From Dehalococcoidia bacterium (GTDB taxonomy: Bacteria > Chloroflexota > Dehalococcoidia > Lucifugimonadales > JAGWBF01): 64,000 bases of DNA. Below the pieces are notes generated by a model, which ran no database searches, was not told the DNA's origin, and worked only from the letters and a program-made list of their open reading frames with translations. Of the stretch, positions 7,616 to 16,970 are shown one piece after another. The stretch is taken from NCBI GenBank assembly GCA_021295955.1, contig JAGWBJ010000016.1, positions 1 to 64,000 on the forward strand, in the 5' to 3' direction. A program made the position numbers and the translations under genes. Positions within the stretch are counted from its first letter, which is position 1. Every line of letters starts with the position of its first letter.

Positions 7616-9019
7616 ATGGCAGACAACGATATCGCTCTAATAGCCCACCTGATGCGGCGGGCCGGGTTCGGCGCCCGGTACGAGGAGCTGGAGGCCCGGG
7701 CGGCCAAGGGGTACGAGGCCACCGTCGAGGAGCTGCTGAACCCCGAGGAGCATTCCAACGGCCTGGAGCTGGACCTGGCGGAACGGTACTTCATCGAATG
7801 GAACCAGTTCACCAGGGGCGTCCCCGAGTACTTCGCCTGGCGCATGATCAACTCCAAGGCCCAGCTCGAAGAGAAGATGATCCTCTTCTGGCACGGCATC
7901 CTGTGCACCGCCGACAGCAAGACCCAGAGCTACGCCACGTCCTACGTGGAGCTGGAGATGTTCCGCCGCCACGGAATGGGCAGCTTCAGGGACCTTCTGG
8001 TGGAGATCTCCAAGGACCCGGCCATGGTCTACTTCCTGGACAACTGCCTGAGCCACAAGGGGGCCATCAACGAGAACTACGGTCGGGAGCTGCTGGAGCT
8101 GTTCTCCATGGGCGTGGGCATGGACAACCAGTTCAACTACACCGAGGACGACGTAAAGGAGTGCTCCCGGGCCTTCACCGGCTGGACCATCGCCAACTCC
8201 ATCCCGACGCAGCCCTACGGCCCCTACGACGCGAGGTTCGTCTACAACCCCCTGGACCACGACGACGGGGTAAAGACCTTTCTCGGCGAGACCGGGCGCT
8301 TCAACGGTGAAGACGTCATCGACATCATCTGCAAGCAGCCGGCCACGGCCCGGTTCATCTCCCGCCACATGTACAGCTATTTCGTGGCCGACGAGGCCCA
8401 GGTGCCCTCCTGGATGGAAACGCCGCCCCGGGACCCGGACACCATCAAGATGCTGGAGGACGAGTACTTCCGGTCGGGATACGACATCCGCTCCATGCTG
8501 CGGCTGCTGTTCCACTCCGACGCCTTCAAGAACGCCCGGTTCTCCAGGGTAAAGGGGCCCATCGAGACGGTGATGGGGACCCTGCGCCTGATAGGAGATT
8601 GGACCTCTCCCAAGCCCGGCTTCGAGTTCATCTTCGACGAGATGAAGTTCATGGGGCAGGAGATACTGAACCCGCCCTCCGTCGAAGGCTGGCACACGGG
8701 CAAGGAGTGGATCGACGGCGGCACCCTGGTGCACCGCATCAACTTCACCGCCGACTTCGTGGGCGACACCAGCTATCCGGGCGTGGAGGCCATAGTCAAC
8801 AGGCTGGCCTCCGAAGCACCCACCCTCTCCGCCGAGGGGCTGGTGGACGGATGCCTGCGGCTGCTGGGACACTACGAGCTGGACGACGAGACCCGGGAGA
8901 TGCTTGTGGCCCGCGCCCAGAAGGGCGGCGACCTGCGCACCGACAGCGGGGAGTTCCCTCAGAGGGTCCGGCAGATGTTACAGCTTATAGTGGCTACGAA
9001 AGAGTACCTTTACGCCTAG
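7616..9019 (+). CDS. DUF1800 family protein
   Basis: A 467-residue DUF1800 protein, recognised by the N-terminal HLMRRAGFG motif and blocks such as FWHGILCTADSK, NYGRELLELFSMG, AFTGWT and PSVEGWHTGKEW. The function is not known biochemically; it is nearly always encoded next to a DUF1501 protein, as here, 66 bases upstream. The start is supported by a GGAGGAG site. No export signal is visible, whereas many DUF1800/DUF1501 proteins elsewhere carry a Tat signal, so these copies look cytoplasmic. It is probably the first gene of a three-gene unit DUF1800-DUF1501-NHL. Confidence 0.9.
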   Translation: MADNDIALIAHLMRRAGFGARYEELEARAAKGYEATVEELLNPEEHSNGLELDLAERYFIEWNQFTRGVPEYFAWRMINSKAQLEEKMILFWHGILCTADSKTQSYATSYVELEMFRRHGMGSFRDLLVEISKDPAMVYFLDNCLSHKGAINENYGRELLELFSMGVGMDNQFNYTEDDVKECSRAFTGWTIANSIPTQPYGPYDARFVYNPLDHDDGVKTFLGETGRFNGEDVIDIICKQPATARFISRHMYSYFVADEAQVPSWMETPPRDPDTIKMLEDEYFRSGYDIRSMLRLLFHSDAFKNARFSRVKGPIETVMGTLRLIGDWTSPKPGFEFIFDEMKFMGQEILNPPSVEGWHTGKEWIDGGTLVHRINFTADFVGDTSYPGVEAIVNRLASEAPTLSAEGLVDGCLRLLGHYELDDETREMLVARAQKGGDLRTDSGEFPQRVRQMLQLIVATKEYLYA

Positions 9020-9085
9020 GCGCAGCCCTGGGCCCTTGGGACTTGCCAGGGGGTAGGTCCCCCCATTAGGGAAGGAGGAGGAAAC

Positions 9086-10222
9086 ATGACGGCCAACAAG
9101 AAGGACCCGGTGCTGGTGGTACTCCAGTTGTCGGGGGCTTACGACGCGCTGAACACCGTCATCCCATACGAAGATCCCCTGTACATGGACTACCGCCCGG
9201 TACTGAAGGTCGAGCCGGAGGACGTCCTTCCGCTCGACGACAAGGTTGGCCTCCACCCGGCGATGGCGCCGGTGAAGGAGCTGTACGACCAGGGGAAGGT
9301 GGCCGTCATCCAGGGCGTCGGCTATCCCAACCCCATCCGCTCCCACTTCCGGTCCATGGATATCTGGCATACCGCCGTGCCCGAGAAGATGGTCACCGAC
9401 GGCTGGCTGGGCCGGGCCATACGGGAGCTGGACCCCAACAAGGAGAACGTGCTGACGGCCGTGAACTTCGGCCGCGGACTGCCCAGGGCCCTGGCCGCCC
9501 CCGGAGTGTCGGTGGCCTCGGTGGGCAACCTGGAGAGCTACGGGGTACTCACCGGGATCAAGGGCCAGGACCAGAGGACCGAGGCCCTGGACGTATTCGC
9601 CAGGATGTACTCGCCCCTGATCGGCAACGGCCCGGTGAACGACTACCTGTCCCAGACCGGACTGGACGCCTTGAAGGGCGCCGACATCCTCGCAACCGCC
9701 CCAGACACCTACTCCTCCACCGTGGAGTACGGCGGAGACCCCTTCTCCCAGTGGGTGAAGAACATCGCCCAGGTGCACCTGGCGGAGTTCGGCACCCGCA
9801 TCCTCTACACCGCCCTCGACCCGGGCGCCTTCGACACCCACGCCAACCAGGCGACGGCTTTCCCCAAGCTATGGTCCCAGGTGTCCAACGCGGCAAGCGA
9901 CCTGTACCACGACCTCAAGGAGCACGACGCCAACCAGGAGGTGGTGATCCTGATGTTCACCGAGTTCGGCCGGCGCGTACAGGAGAACGGCTCCGGCACG
10001 GACCACGGCTCGGGCAGCGTCGCCTTCGTTATGGGCGACACGGTCAAGGGCGGGCTGTACGGCGAGTACCCCTCCCTGGAGCCGTCCAAGCTGGACGAAG
10101 GCGACCTTCATTGGAACAACGACTTCCGAGGGATGTACGCGACGCTGCTGGAGAAATGGATGGGCCTGGAGCCCCAGCCCATTCTCGGCGGGTCCTTCGA
10201 GCAGTTCGATCTCATCAAGTGA
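9086..10222 (+). CDS. DUF1501 family protein
   Basis: A complete 378-residue DUF1501 protein. Typical blocks are LSGAYDALNTVIPY near the N-terminus, HPAMAPVKELYDQGKVAVIQGVGYP, SHFRSMDIW, and the C-terminal FTEFGRRV, DHGSGS and WNNDFRGMYATLLEKWMG. The family is related to the alkaline-phosphatase/sulfatase fold, but no substrate is known. No signal peptide is seen. It has a very strong ribosome-binding site (GGAGGAGGAAAC). It is the paralogue of the partial gene at the left edge and lies between a DUF1800 and an NHL gene, a module whose genes probably work together. Confidence 0.9.
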   Translation: MTANKKDPVLVVLQLSGAYDALNTVIPYEDPLYMDYRPVLKVEPEDVLPLDDKVGLHPAMAPVKELYDQGKVAVIQGVGYPNPIRSHFRSMDIWHTAVPEKMVTDGWLGRAIRELDPNKENVLTAVNFGRGLPRALAAPGVSVASVGNLESYGVLTGIKGQDQRTEALDVFARMYSPLIGNGPVNDYLSQTGLDALKGADILATAPDTYSSTVEYGGDPFSQWVKNIAQVHLAEFGTRILYTALDPGAFDTHANQATAFPKLWSQVSNAASDLYHDLKEHDANQEVVILMFTEFGRRVQENGSGTDHGSGSVAFVMGDTVKGGLYGEYPSLEPSKLDEGDLHWNNDFRGMYATLLEKWMGLEPQPILGGSFEQFDLIK

Positions 10223-10319
10223 CGGGGGCTAACCAACGGGTACGGGCTCGGTCATCCGGCGCGCCCCGTTACCCGGCGTGCCCTTTACTCAGCGTGAATG
10301 TCGCATTAGCGAGGGAGAT

Positions 10320-11357
10320 ATGGTCACTCAGATACCGCCTTTAACCTTCGAGTACAGCCATACCATTGGGCGGCAAGAGGTCCGGAGTGGAAACGGGTTC
10401 TTCTTCCCGGTGGCCATAACCAAGGACGAGGGGGGCCTGCTGTACGTGCTGAGCCGGGGCACCGAGACCCCGGCGTTCTTCCCGTGCAAGCGGGTGACGG
10501 TGTTCACGGCGGACGAGGAGCTGATCAGGGACTACGGCCAGAAGGTCCCCCCGGAGGAGGCGACCAGGGAGATGGCCCCCAACGGCAGCTTCATGTGGCC
10601 CACCTCCGTCGCCCTGGACTCGGAGAACAACACCTACGTGTCCGACGAGTGGCTCGACCGGGTCTCCGTGTTCGACAAGGATGGGGTCTGGACCGCCAAG
10701 TGGGGCACGCCAGGCGACGGGGACGGCGAGATCGACCGACCCTCGGGCCTGGCCTTTGACAAGAACGACAACCTGTACCTGGTAGACAGCCGGAACAGCC
10801 GGGTCCAGATATTGACCAGGGACGGCCGGTTCCTGGACAAATGGGGACGGAAGGGCAGCGGCGACGGCGAGTTCGACATGCCGTGGGGCATCGAAATCGA
10901 CCGGAACGGGGATGTGTACATAGCCGACTGGCGGAATGACCGGGTCCAAAAGTTCGCCCCGGACGGTCGGTTCCTGATGAAGTTCGGCACGCCGGGACGG
11001 GGAGACGGGGAGTTCAACCGGCCCACGGGAGTCGCCGTCGACGGCGAGGGCCTCATCTACGTGACCGACTTCAAGAACGACAGGCTCCAGGTATTCGACC
11101 CCGACGGCGGTTTCATCACCAAGCTGACCGGCGAGGCCACCCTGTCCCAGTGGGCAAGGGAACGTGTGGAGCTGGACCCGCTGGCGTCCAAAGGCAGGAG
11201 GCTGGCCCAGGGCCTGCGGGAGCGCGAGAAGGCCTTCCAGGGGCCCATCGCGGTGGAGGTCGACGACGAGGACCGCGTGTTCGTGGTGGAGTGCGCCCGC
11301 CACCGGGTCCAGGTGTTCCACAAGCAGACCGCGATATTCCAGGGCGGCCTGCTGTAG
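10320..11357 (+). CDS. NHL-repeat beta-propeller protein
   Basis: A 345-residue protein of about six NHL blades (NNTYVSDEWLDRVSVF, NLYLVDSRNSRVQIL, DVYIADWRNDRVQKF, LIYVTDFKNDRLQVF). It is a paralogue of the protein at 679-1671 and shares its N-terminus, blade order and the late block ATLSQW. The open frame begins upstream at 10278, but the ATG at 10320 has GAGGGA just before it and gives the N-terminus matching the paralogue. No signal peptide is visible. It closes the DUF1800-DUF1501-NHL unit. Confidence 0.87.
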   Translation: MVTQIPPLTFEYSHTIGRQEVRSGNGFFFPVAITKDEGGLLYVLSRGTETPAFFPCKRVTVFTADEELIRDYGQKVPPEEATREMAPNGSFMWPTSVALDSENNTYVSDEWLDRVSVFDKDGVWTAKWGTPGDGDGEIDRPSGLAFDKNDNLYLVDSRNSRVQILTRDGRFLDKWGRKGSGDGEFDMPWGIEIDRNGDVYIADWRNDRVQKFAPDGRFLMKFGTPGRGDGEFNRPTGVAVDGEGLIYVTDFKNDRLQVFDPDGGFITKLTGEATLSQWARERVELDPLASKGRRLAQGLREREKAFQGPIAVEVDDEDRVFVVECARHRVQVFHKQTAIFQGGLL

Positions 11358-11785
11358 GCGGAGCCCTCCAAGCCCCGGTCGCTTTCCTCATCTCCCAGGC
11401 AGATCGCCACTAAGGTCGCTGCGCCCTCGGGAACCGATGCCCCATTCCCCAGATACGTGAACTGAAGGACAGGCCCGGCGCTCCCCAGTTGTCTGCCGTC
11501 ATTCTCGCGCACGAAGCCTCCCGCGTAACCCCGACGCAACATGCCATACGAAACTCCCGCGGTCATTGTCGCGAAAATAGCTCGCAGCGCCCCCTCCGTC
11601 ACCCCCACGAAAGCGGGAGTCAGCTCCCCCACCCCTGGATCCGGCTCGGGGGCCGGAATGACGGTGAGGAGGGGACCGCCGTACTCATCCCGGTACGCAG
11701 CCCTCGCAAGACCGTGGCGGGTATGACCGTCAAGCAAGAGCCGCCGCCCGCTGAAGAGACGGACCCAGGGTAGTACAGGCCTGCC
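11358..11785. repeat. Intergenic region carrying a mosaic repeat module (inverted orientation)
   Basis: No convincing gene in 428 bases. At about 11596-11712 it holds a module of the dispersed repeat family. It contains a CCCCACGAAAGCGGGAG fragment, the palindrome ATCCGGCTCGGGGGCCGGAAT (11639-11659), then GGTGAGGAGGGGACCGCC and a stretch that is the reverse complement of the GCGTATGGGGATGA-type segment seen near 21200, 26170 and 28500. The small ORFs here arise from the repeat. Confidence 0.6.
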
Positions 11786-13195
11786 CTAGGCGAAGGGCGG
11801 CCTTCTGGCATGCCAACTGGTGCCCTGCTCGTAGGCGTGGGCGACCCTCAGGACCGTCATTTCTTCACCGGGACGGCCCGCTATCTGAAGCCCTATGGGC
11901 AGGCCGTTGGACCCGAACCCGCAGGGCACCGAGGCGGCAGGTGTGCTGGCCAGGCTGAAGGCGGCGGTGCTGCTGAAGGGGACGACCCTCGGCGGCTCCT
12001 CGGCCGCCGGGGGCTGGTCGACCTCCCGGACCGCCGGCGCGGTCATACCCGACGTGGGCTGCACAAGAACGTCGTACCTCTCCAGCGCCTCCAGTATCTG
12101 GCGTCTGAGCAGGGTCCTCAGCTTCCGGGCTTTGTAGTAGGCCCGGGACGGCATGATGCTCCCGGTGAGAAGCCCTATCCGGTTGTCGTGGCCGTAGTCC
12201 TGAAGACGGCCCCTGATCCACTCCCGGTGGGTCGAAGCCGCCTCCACGGCGGACTGCACCCCCGAGATATCAAGCATGTGCCTGGTCAACGGGACCGATA
12301 CATCCTCCACCGAGGCGCCCATCTCTCCCAGGACACCGGCGGCGGCCACCACCGCCTCCCGCACCTCCGGCTCGGCAAAGTCGGCATCCACCTGCTCGGT
12401 AATGAGACCCACGCGAAGGCCGGCGACGTTGCCGTCCAGGGCCTTCCTGTAGTCGGGGACCGGGGTATCCCACGTATACGGGTCTTTGGGATCGTGTCCG
12501 GCGATGGCGCCCAGAGTGATCGCCGCGTCCTCCACGGTGCGAGATATGGGGCCGACTGTATCCATAGACCAGGAGCCCGGCATGACGCCGTACCGGCTTA
12601 CCCTCCCCCAGCCGGGCTTCATCCCCGCCAGGCCGCACCAGGCCGCGGGCCGGCGCAGGGAGCCGCTGGTATCCTCACCCAGGGAGGTGGCGCAGAGGAA
12701 GGCGGCGGTGGCGGCGCCGGACCCGCTGCTGGACCCGCCGGGGCACGTGTTCAAGTCCCAGGGATTACGGGGGTAGCTGAAGCGGTGGGAGAACCCCGTG
12801 ATGGCGAACTCGGTCATGTTGGTCTTGCCCAGAAGTACGGCCCCGGCCCCTTTCAGGTTGGCTATGACCGTCGCGTCCTCCTCGGGGAAGAAACCCGACA
12901 GGATGCGCGACCCTCCCGTGGACCGGACGCCCTTGCTCCAGAGCTGGTCCTTCACCGCCACGGGGACACCGTGCATGGGTCCTAAATAGGCGCCCCGGGC
13001 GATGGCGTCCTCGGCGTCCCTCGCGGCCCGGAGGGCTTCCTTGCGACAAACGGTCAGGTAGGAGTTGAACCTGAAGTCCAGGTCGTCGATGCGCTCCAGG
13101 TAAGCCTGTGCGACCTCGACGGGGGAGACCTCTTTGGTCCGGATAAGGTCCGATAGCTGGGTGAGACTGAGGAACGGGATATCCCCTTTGTTCAT
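11786..13195 (-). CDS. Amidase signature-family hydrolase
   Basis: A 469-residue amidase with the full signature: Lys in VPVAVKDQ, the PGGSSSGSGAATAAF serine loop, and Ser in TSGSLRRPA. It is strongly similar to the amidase at 59305-60720 along its length (FLSxxxLxDLI, VSPVE, YLERID, LGPMHGVPVAVKDQ), so the two are recent paralogues. The ORF track extends to 13351, but the extra 52 residues are Arg-rich and run into the M20 gene. The ATG at 13195 has a GGGAG site and gives the same N-terminus as the paralogue. It lies downstream of the M20 hydrolase on the same strand, probably in one operon for amide substrates. Confidence 0.87.
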   Translation of the reverse strand: MNKGDIPFLSLTQLSDLIRTKEVSPVEVAQAYLERIDDLDFRFNSYLTVCRKEALRAARDAEDAIARGAYLGPMHGVPVAVKDQLWSKGVRSTGGSRILSGFFPEEDATVIANLKGAGAVLLGKTNMTEFAITGFSHRFSYPRNPWDLNTCPGGSSSGSGAATAAFLCATSLGEDTSGSLRRPAAWCGLAGMKPGWGRVSRYGVMPGSWSMDTVGPISRTVEDAAITLGAIAGHDPKDPYTWDTPVPDYRKALDGNVAGLRVGLITEQVDADFAEPEVREAVVAAAGVLGEMGASVEDVSVPLTRHMLDISGVQSAVEAASTHREWIRGRLQDYGHDNRIGLLTGSIMPSRAYYKARKLRTLLRRQILEALERYDVLVQPTSGMTAPAVREVDQPPAAEEPPRVVPFSSTAAFSLASTPAASVPCGFGSNGLPIGLQIAGRPGEEMTVLRVAHAYEQGTSWHARRPPFA

Positions 13196-13218
13196 CGCTG
13201 GCTCCCTTCCCGATCCCT

Positions 13219-13244
13219 GGTTACGCCCGGGGGTTACGCCCGGG
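13219..13244 (-). repeat. 13-bp tandem duplication spanning the M20 gene stop codon
   Basis: GGTTACGCCCGGG occurs twice head to tail (13219 and 13232). The copy at 13232 contains the last codons and the TAA stop (read on the minus strand) of the M20 gene. The other copy lies just past the stop. It is a small example of the pattern seen at 576, 5339 and 40023. Confidence 0.85.
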
Positions 13245-14397
13245 CGAGTAGGCGCTCCCGCACGCCTGTGTCCGTGGCGACGTCGATGGCGGTCCATGCC
13301 ATGGCGGTGGCCCCGTCGATGACGGCCTCGTCGCCGGCGGGGCTGACGCAATGGGCCGTGAACTCGGGCTGATGGTTCACCGCGGGCAGGGAGTCGATCC
13401 CGATCATGGGATGTATGGAGGGCAGGGCCAGGGATACGTTGCCCATGTCGGTGGAGGCGGCGGCGCGCTCCAGCATGGGGCCCAGGTCCGGGAAGCTACG
13501 GCCCAGGGCCTCGCTGTTGCGCCGGTACATGTCGGCGATGACCTCGTCATGGTGCATCTCGGCGTAGGGCTTGGTGCCCCCGACCACCTCCATGGTGCTG
13601 CCGGTGGCCAGGGCCCCCGCCTCGAAGCACCTCAGGACCTTCGGCCTCAGCTCCTCCATCTCCTGGAGGGACTGTCCCCGTACGATGTACTTGGCGCTGG
13701 TGTAGGACGGGATCACGTTGGGGGCGTCTCCGCCCTTGGTTATGATGCCGTGGACCCTCTGGGTGGGCAGAATGTGCTGCCGCAGAAGGCCGATGCTCGT
13801 CTGGGCAATGGTCAGGGCGTCGGCGGCGTTGATCCCCAGCTCCGGGAAGGCCGCGGCGTGGGCCTCCTTGCCCGTATAGTTCACCTCGAACATCGAGGCC
13901 GCGATGATCCTGGGCATGACGATGTCGAAGGGCGCGGGGTGGACCATCATGGCGGCGTGCAGTCCATCGAAGGCGCCCCGCTCCAGCATCACTATCTTCC
14001 CGCCGGCGTCTCCCACCTCCTCGGCGGGCGTTCCGACTACACTGACGGTCAGCCCCAGGTCGTCGGCCACCTTCGCGGCAGCCAGTGCGGCCCCGATGGC
14101 GGCGGCGGCGATGATGTTGTGCCCGCAGGCGTGCCCGATGACGGGGAGGGCGTCGTACTCGGCGCAGATGCCCAGGTGCAGGGGACCGCTTCCAGCCCGG
14201 GCGATGAAGGCCGTGGGCAGGTCGCACACGCCCGTCTCCACGGCGAACCCCTTGTCGGACAGGAGCTCCGCCAGCCAGCCGGAGCACTTGGTCTCCTCGT
14301 AGCCCAGCTCCGGGTTCCCGTGAATCCTGTGACTGAGCTCGATCAGGGAGTCCCGCTCCCCCCGGATCAGCTCTCGAGCCCCTTCTTTCGCGTCCAT
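13234..14397 (-). CDS. M20 family metallo-amidohydrolase (M20D-like)
   Basis: A 387-residue M20 zinc hydrolase with the pattern ICAEYDALPVIGHACGHNI (metal-binding Asp and His) and the TPAEEVGDAG segment carrying the general-base Glu and a metal ligand. GKEAHAAAFPELGINAADA marks the dimerisation lid. The EYDALP/HACGHN form is that of the aminoacylase-1-like/PM20D2 and AbgB-related branch, which cleaves N-acyl amino acids or related amides. No signal peptide, so cytoplasmic. An amidase follows on the same strand 38 bases on. The stop codon lies in a 13-bp duplication. The substrate is unknown. Confidence 0.88.
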   Translation of the reverse strand: MDAKEGARELIRGERDSLIELSHRIHGNPELGYEETKCSGWLAELLSDKGFAVETGVCDLPTAFIARAGSGPLHLGICAEYDALPVIGHACGHNIIAAAAIGAALAAAKVADDLGLTVSVVGTPAEEVGDAGGKIVMLERGAFDGLHAAMMVHPAPFDIVMPRIIAASMFEVNYTGKEAHAAAFPELGINAADALTIAQTSIGLLRQHILPTQRVHGIITKGGDAPNVIPSYTSAKYIVRGQSLQEMEELRPKVLRCFEAGALATGSTMEVVGGTKPYAEMHHDEVIADMYRRNSEALGRSFPDLGPMLERAAASTDMGNVSLALPSIHPMIGIDSLPAVNHQPEFTAHCVSPAGDEAVIDGATAMAWTAIDVATDTGVRERLLARA

Positions 14398-14436
14398 GAC
14401 ACCTCCTGAGGCCGTCCCGTCCCGGCTCCTTCATGG

Positions 14437-14442
14437 ATTATA
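14437..14442 (-). promoter_or_regulatory. Candidate -10 element for the M20 gene
   Basis: TATAAT on the minus strand about 40 bases before the M20 start. No good -35 was found, so only the -10 is proposed. Confidence 0.3.
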
Positions 14443-14484
14443 CACCAGACCATCGCCAGTGCCGCCGTCGGGCCTCCGGCCCGA

Positions 14485-14493
14485 TGGTATACT
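14485..14493 (+). promoter_or_regulatory. Extended -10 promoter for the molybdopterin-subunit gene
   Basis: TGGTATACT, a TG-N-TATACT extended -10, about 50 bases before the GTG start at 14543. It is divergent from the M20 promoter. Confidence 0.45.
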
Positions 14494-14542
14494 ACCCGCA
14501 AAACCTGGACTCCCCCAGACTCGGCCCACAGGAGGCGTTGAC

Positions 14543-16858
14543 GTGGCAAGCTACCTGGGACGGTCGCTGCACCGGTTCGAAGACCCCCGGCTCCTCCAGG
14601 GCCGGGGCGCCTTCGTGGACGACATCCGCCTCCCCGACGCCCTCCACGCCTACGCGGTCAGGAGTCCCCACGCCAGCGCCCGCATGACGTCGGTGGACGC
14701 CGCCGACGCCGTGAGCGCCGCCGGCGTGGTAACGGTGCTGACGGGAGAAGACCTCCGGGGCATCCTCGGCGACGTGCCCACCCGCAGCATGGAGGGGGAG
14801 CCCGCGGTGGTGGAGATGCGGGCGGTGGGGCACCCGGTCCTGGCGCGGGACCGGGTCTGCTATGTGGGTCAGGCCGTGGCCATGGTGGTCGCCACCGACC
14901 GGTACGCCGCCCGGGACGCCGCGGACTTGGTGAGGGTCGACTACGAGCCCCTGGCCCCACTGGTAGACGCGCCCGCGGGCCTGGACGACGGGGCCACCCT
15001 AGTCCACGCCGACCTGGGCACCAACGTGGGCCTGCGGATCATGCAGGAGGGCGGCGACGTCGAGACGGCCTTTGCCCGGGCCGCTCACCGCGTGTCCGAG
15101 CGCTTCGACGTCCAGCGCCTTGCCCCCGCGCCCATCGAGACCAGGGGGGTGCTGGCCAGGTACGCGGCCGACGACGACACTCTGACGGTCTGGTCTTCCA
15201 CCCAGGAGCCCCACCAGCTAAGGAGGCACCTGGCCGCCGCCATGGACATGCCCGTAGGCCGGGTGAGGGTGGTGGCCCCGGACGTGGGCGGCGGGTTCGG
15301 CGAGAAGAGCAGCATGTTCCCCGAGGAGTTCTGCATTCCGTACCTGGCGAAGCACCTGGGAAGGCCCGTGAAGTGGATAGAGGACAGGCAGGAGAACATG
15401 CTGGCCTTCCACGGTCGCGGCTACACGGTCGACGTGGAGGCCGCCGTGACGGAGGACGGCGCCATCCAGGGAATGCGGGTGAGGCTCGTGGCGGACCTGG
15501 GCGCCTACTTCCTGATCTCGACCCCCGCCATCCCCCTCCTTGCCGGTCACCGTGTAGCGGGGCCCTACAGGACCCCGGCAGCCAGGGTGGACGTCTTCGG
15601 CGTCTTCACCAACAAGCCTCCCACCGGCGCCTACCGTGGGGCGGGCGGGCCGGAGTCCGCCTACTGCATAGAGCGCACCATGGACCTGATCGCCCGAGAC
15701 CTGGACCTGGACCCCGCGGAGGTCAGGCGGCGGAACCTGATACCGCCCGACGCCTTCCCCTTCGACACACCGACGGGACTCACCTACGACTCCGGCGACT
15801 ACCAGCGCGCCCTGGACCGGGCGCTGGAGCTATCCGAGTACCACTCCTGGCGGCGGAGGGCCGCGAAACAGGGCCCGGACGGACCGCTGGTGGGAGTCGG
15901 TCTGGCGACGGTGGTGAAAGCGTCGGGCGGCGCCGGGGAGATGAGGACCGAGGTGGCGGAGGTGCGGGTCCAGCCCTCGGGCCGGGTGGTGGCCTACACC
16001 GGCATCTCCCCCCAAGGCCAGGGAACCGAGACCACCTTCGCCCAGATAGTGGCCACCGAGTTGGGCGTCACCCCCTCCGAGGTGACGGTGACCCACGGGG
16101 ACACGGACCTTAACCCCCTGGGCGGAGGGACGGCCGCCAGCCGGGGGATGGTCGTAGGGTCCTCTGCCCTGCAGACGGTGGCCCGACAGGCCCGGGGCAA
16201 GCTGGCCAGGATCGCGGCCCACCTGCTGGGCTGCTCCGCCGACCAGGTGGCCTTTGGCGACGGTCAAGCCTACGTAGACGCGGACCCGTCTCGATGGGCG
16301 CCCTACGCCGACATCGCATCGGCCGCCTACGACGAGGAGCGGCTACCGCCCGGCGAGGAGCCGGGCCTCCTCTTCGACGGGTCGTTCACCCTGCCGGGTC
16401 CCGCCTTCGGCTTCGGCGCCCACGTCGCGGTAGTGGAGGTGGACCGGGACACGGGAGACGTGAAGATCGTGAAGTACGCCGCCGTCCACGACGTAGGCCG
16501 CGTCGTGAACCCCATGCTCCTGGACGGCCAGGTCCACGGCGCCATCGTCCAGGGCATCGGCCAAGCCTTGACCGAGGGGTTCAGCTTCGCCCCCGACGGG
16601 CAGCCCCTGACGGCCAGTCTCCTGGACTACTCCCTGCCCACCGCCCGGGGCACGCCGTGGATGGAGCTGGACACCATCGAGACCCCTTCGCCCCTGACAC
16701 CCCTGGGGGTGAAGGGCGTGGGGGAGCTTCCCACCGTCGCCGCCCCCGTGGCCGTGGCCAACGCCGTCATGAACGCCCTCGCCCCCCTGGGCGTACGGGA
16801 CATCGAGACGCCCCTGACGCCCGAGCGCGTATGGAGGGCAATTCACGGGGGCGGGTGA
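14543..16858 (+). CDS. Xanthine dehydrogenase/CO dehydrogenase-family molybdopterin-binding subunit
   Basis: A 771-residue large subunit of the molybdenum hydroxylase family. Residues about 1-120 form the a/b-hammerhead domain (GRGAFVDDIRLPDALH). Cofactor-contact motifs follow: DVGGGFGEKSSMFPEE, PPTGAYRGAGGPES, and GVKGVGELPTVAAPVAVANA, which carries the catalytic Glu. The AYRGAG loop is the form-II type, not the AYRCSFR loop of true form-I CO dehydrogenase, so a role on aldehydes, purines or other N-heterocycles is more likely. The GTG at 14543 is preceded by AGGAGG; the longer ORF from 14396 overlaps the M20 gene start. No FAD or 2Fe-2S subunit genes are adjacent, so it is an orphan here. 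Confidence 0.88.
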   Translation: MASYLGRSLHRFEDPRLLQGRGAFVDDIRLPDALHAYAVRSPHASARMTSVDAADAVSAAGVVTVLTGEDLRGILGDVPTRSMEGEPAVVEMRAVGHPVLARDRVCYVGQAVAMVVATDRYAARDAADLVRVDYEPLAPLVDAPAGLDDGATLVHADLGTNVGLRIMQEGGDVETAFARAAHRVSERFDVQRLAPAPIETRGVLARYAADDDTLTVWSSTQEPHQLRRHLAAAMDMPVGRVRVVAPDVGGGFGEKSSMFPEEFCIPYLAKHLGRPVKWIEDRQENMLAFHGRGYTVDVEAAVTEDGAIQGMRVRLVADLGAYFLISTPAIPLLAGHRVAGPYRTPAARVDVFGVFTNKPPTGAYRGAGGPESAYCIERTMDLIARDLDLDPAEVRRRNLIPPDAFPFDTPTGLTYDSGDYQRALDRALELSEYHSWRRRAAKQGPDGPLVGVGLATVVKASGGAGEMRTEVAEVRVQPSGRVVAYTGISPQGQGTETTFAQIVATELGVTPSEVTVTHGDTDLNPLGGGTAASRGMVVGSSALQTVARQARGKLARIAAHLLGCSADQVAFGDGQAYVDADPSRWAPYADIASAAYDEERLPPGEEPGLLFDGSFTLPGPAFGFGAHVAVVEVDRDTGDVKIVKYAAVHDVGRVVNPMLLDGQVHGAIVQGIGQALTEGFSFAPDGQPLTASLLDYSLPTARGTPWMELDTIETPSPLTPLGVKGVGELPTVAAPVAVANAVMNALAPLGVRDIETPLTPERVWRAIHGGG

Positions 16859-16970
16859 ACAGGATGCCCGGGACGCCTCGACAGGGCAGGTCCGTCACGA
16901 ACCGCTTTGCCCATCGCCATACCCACTCAGAATGTGCATAATATATGTGACTAAGTTACGGAGTAGCCCG

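Noticed and set aside
11786-13351. N-terminal Arg/His-rich extension of the amidase as a DNA-binding tail
   Set aside because: The extension overlaps the M20 gene out of frame and has no start signal; the ATG at 13195 has a good ribosome-binding site.
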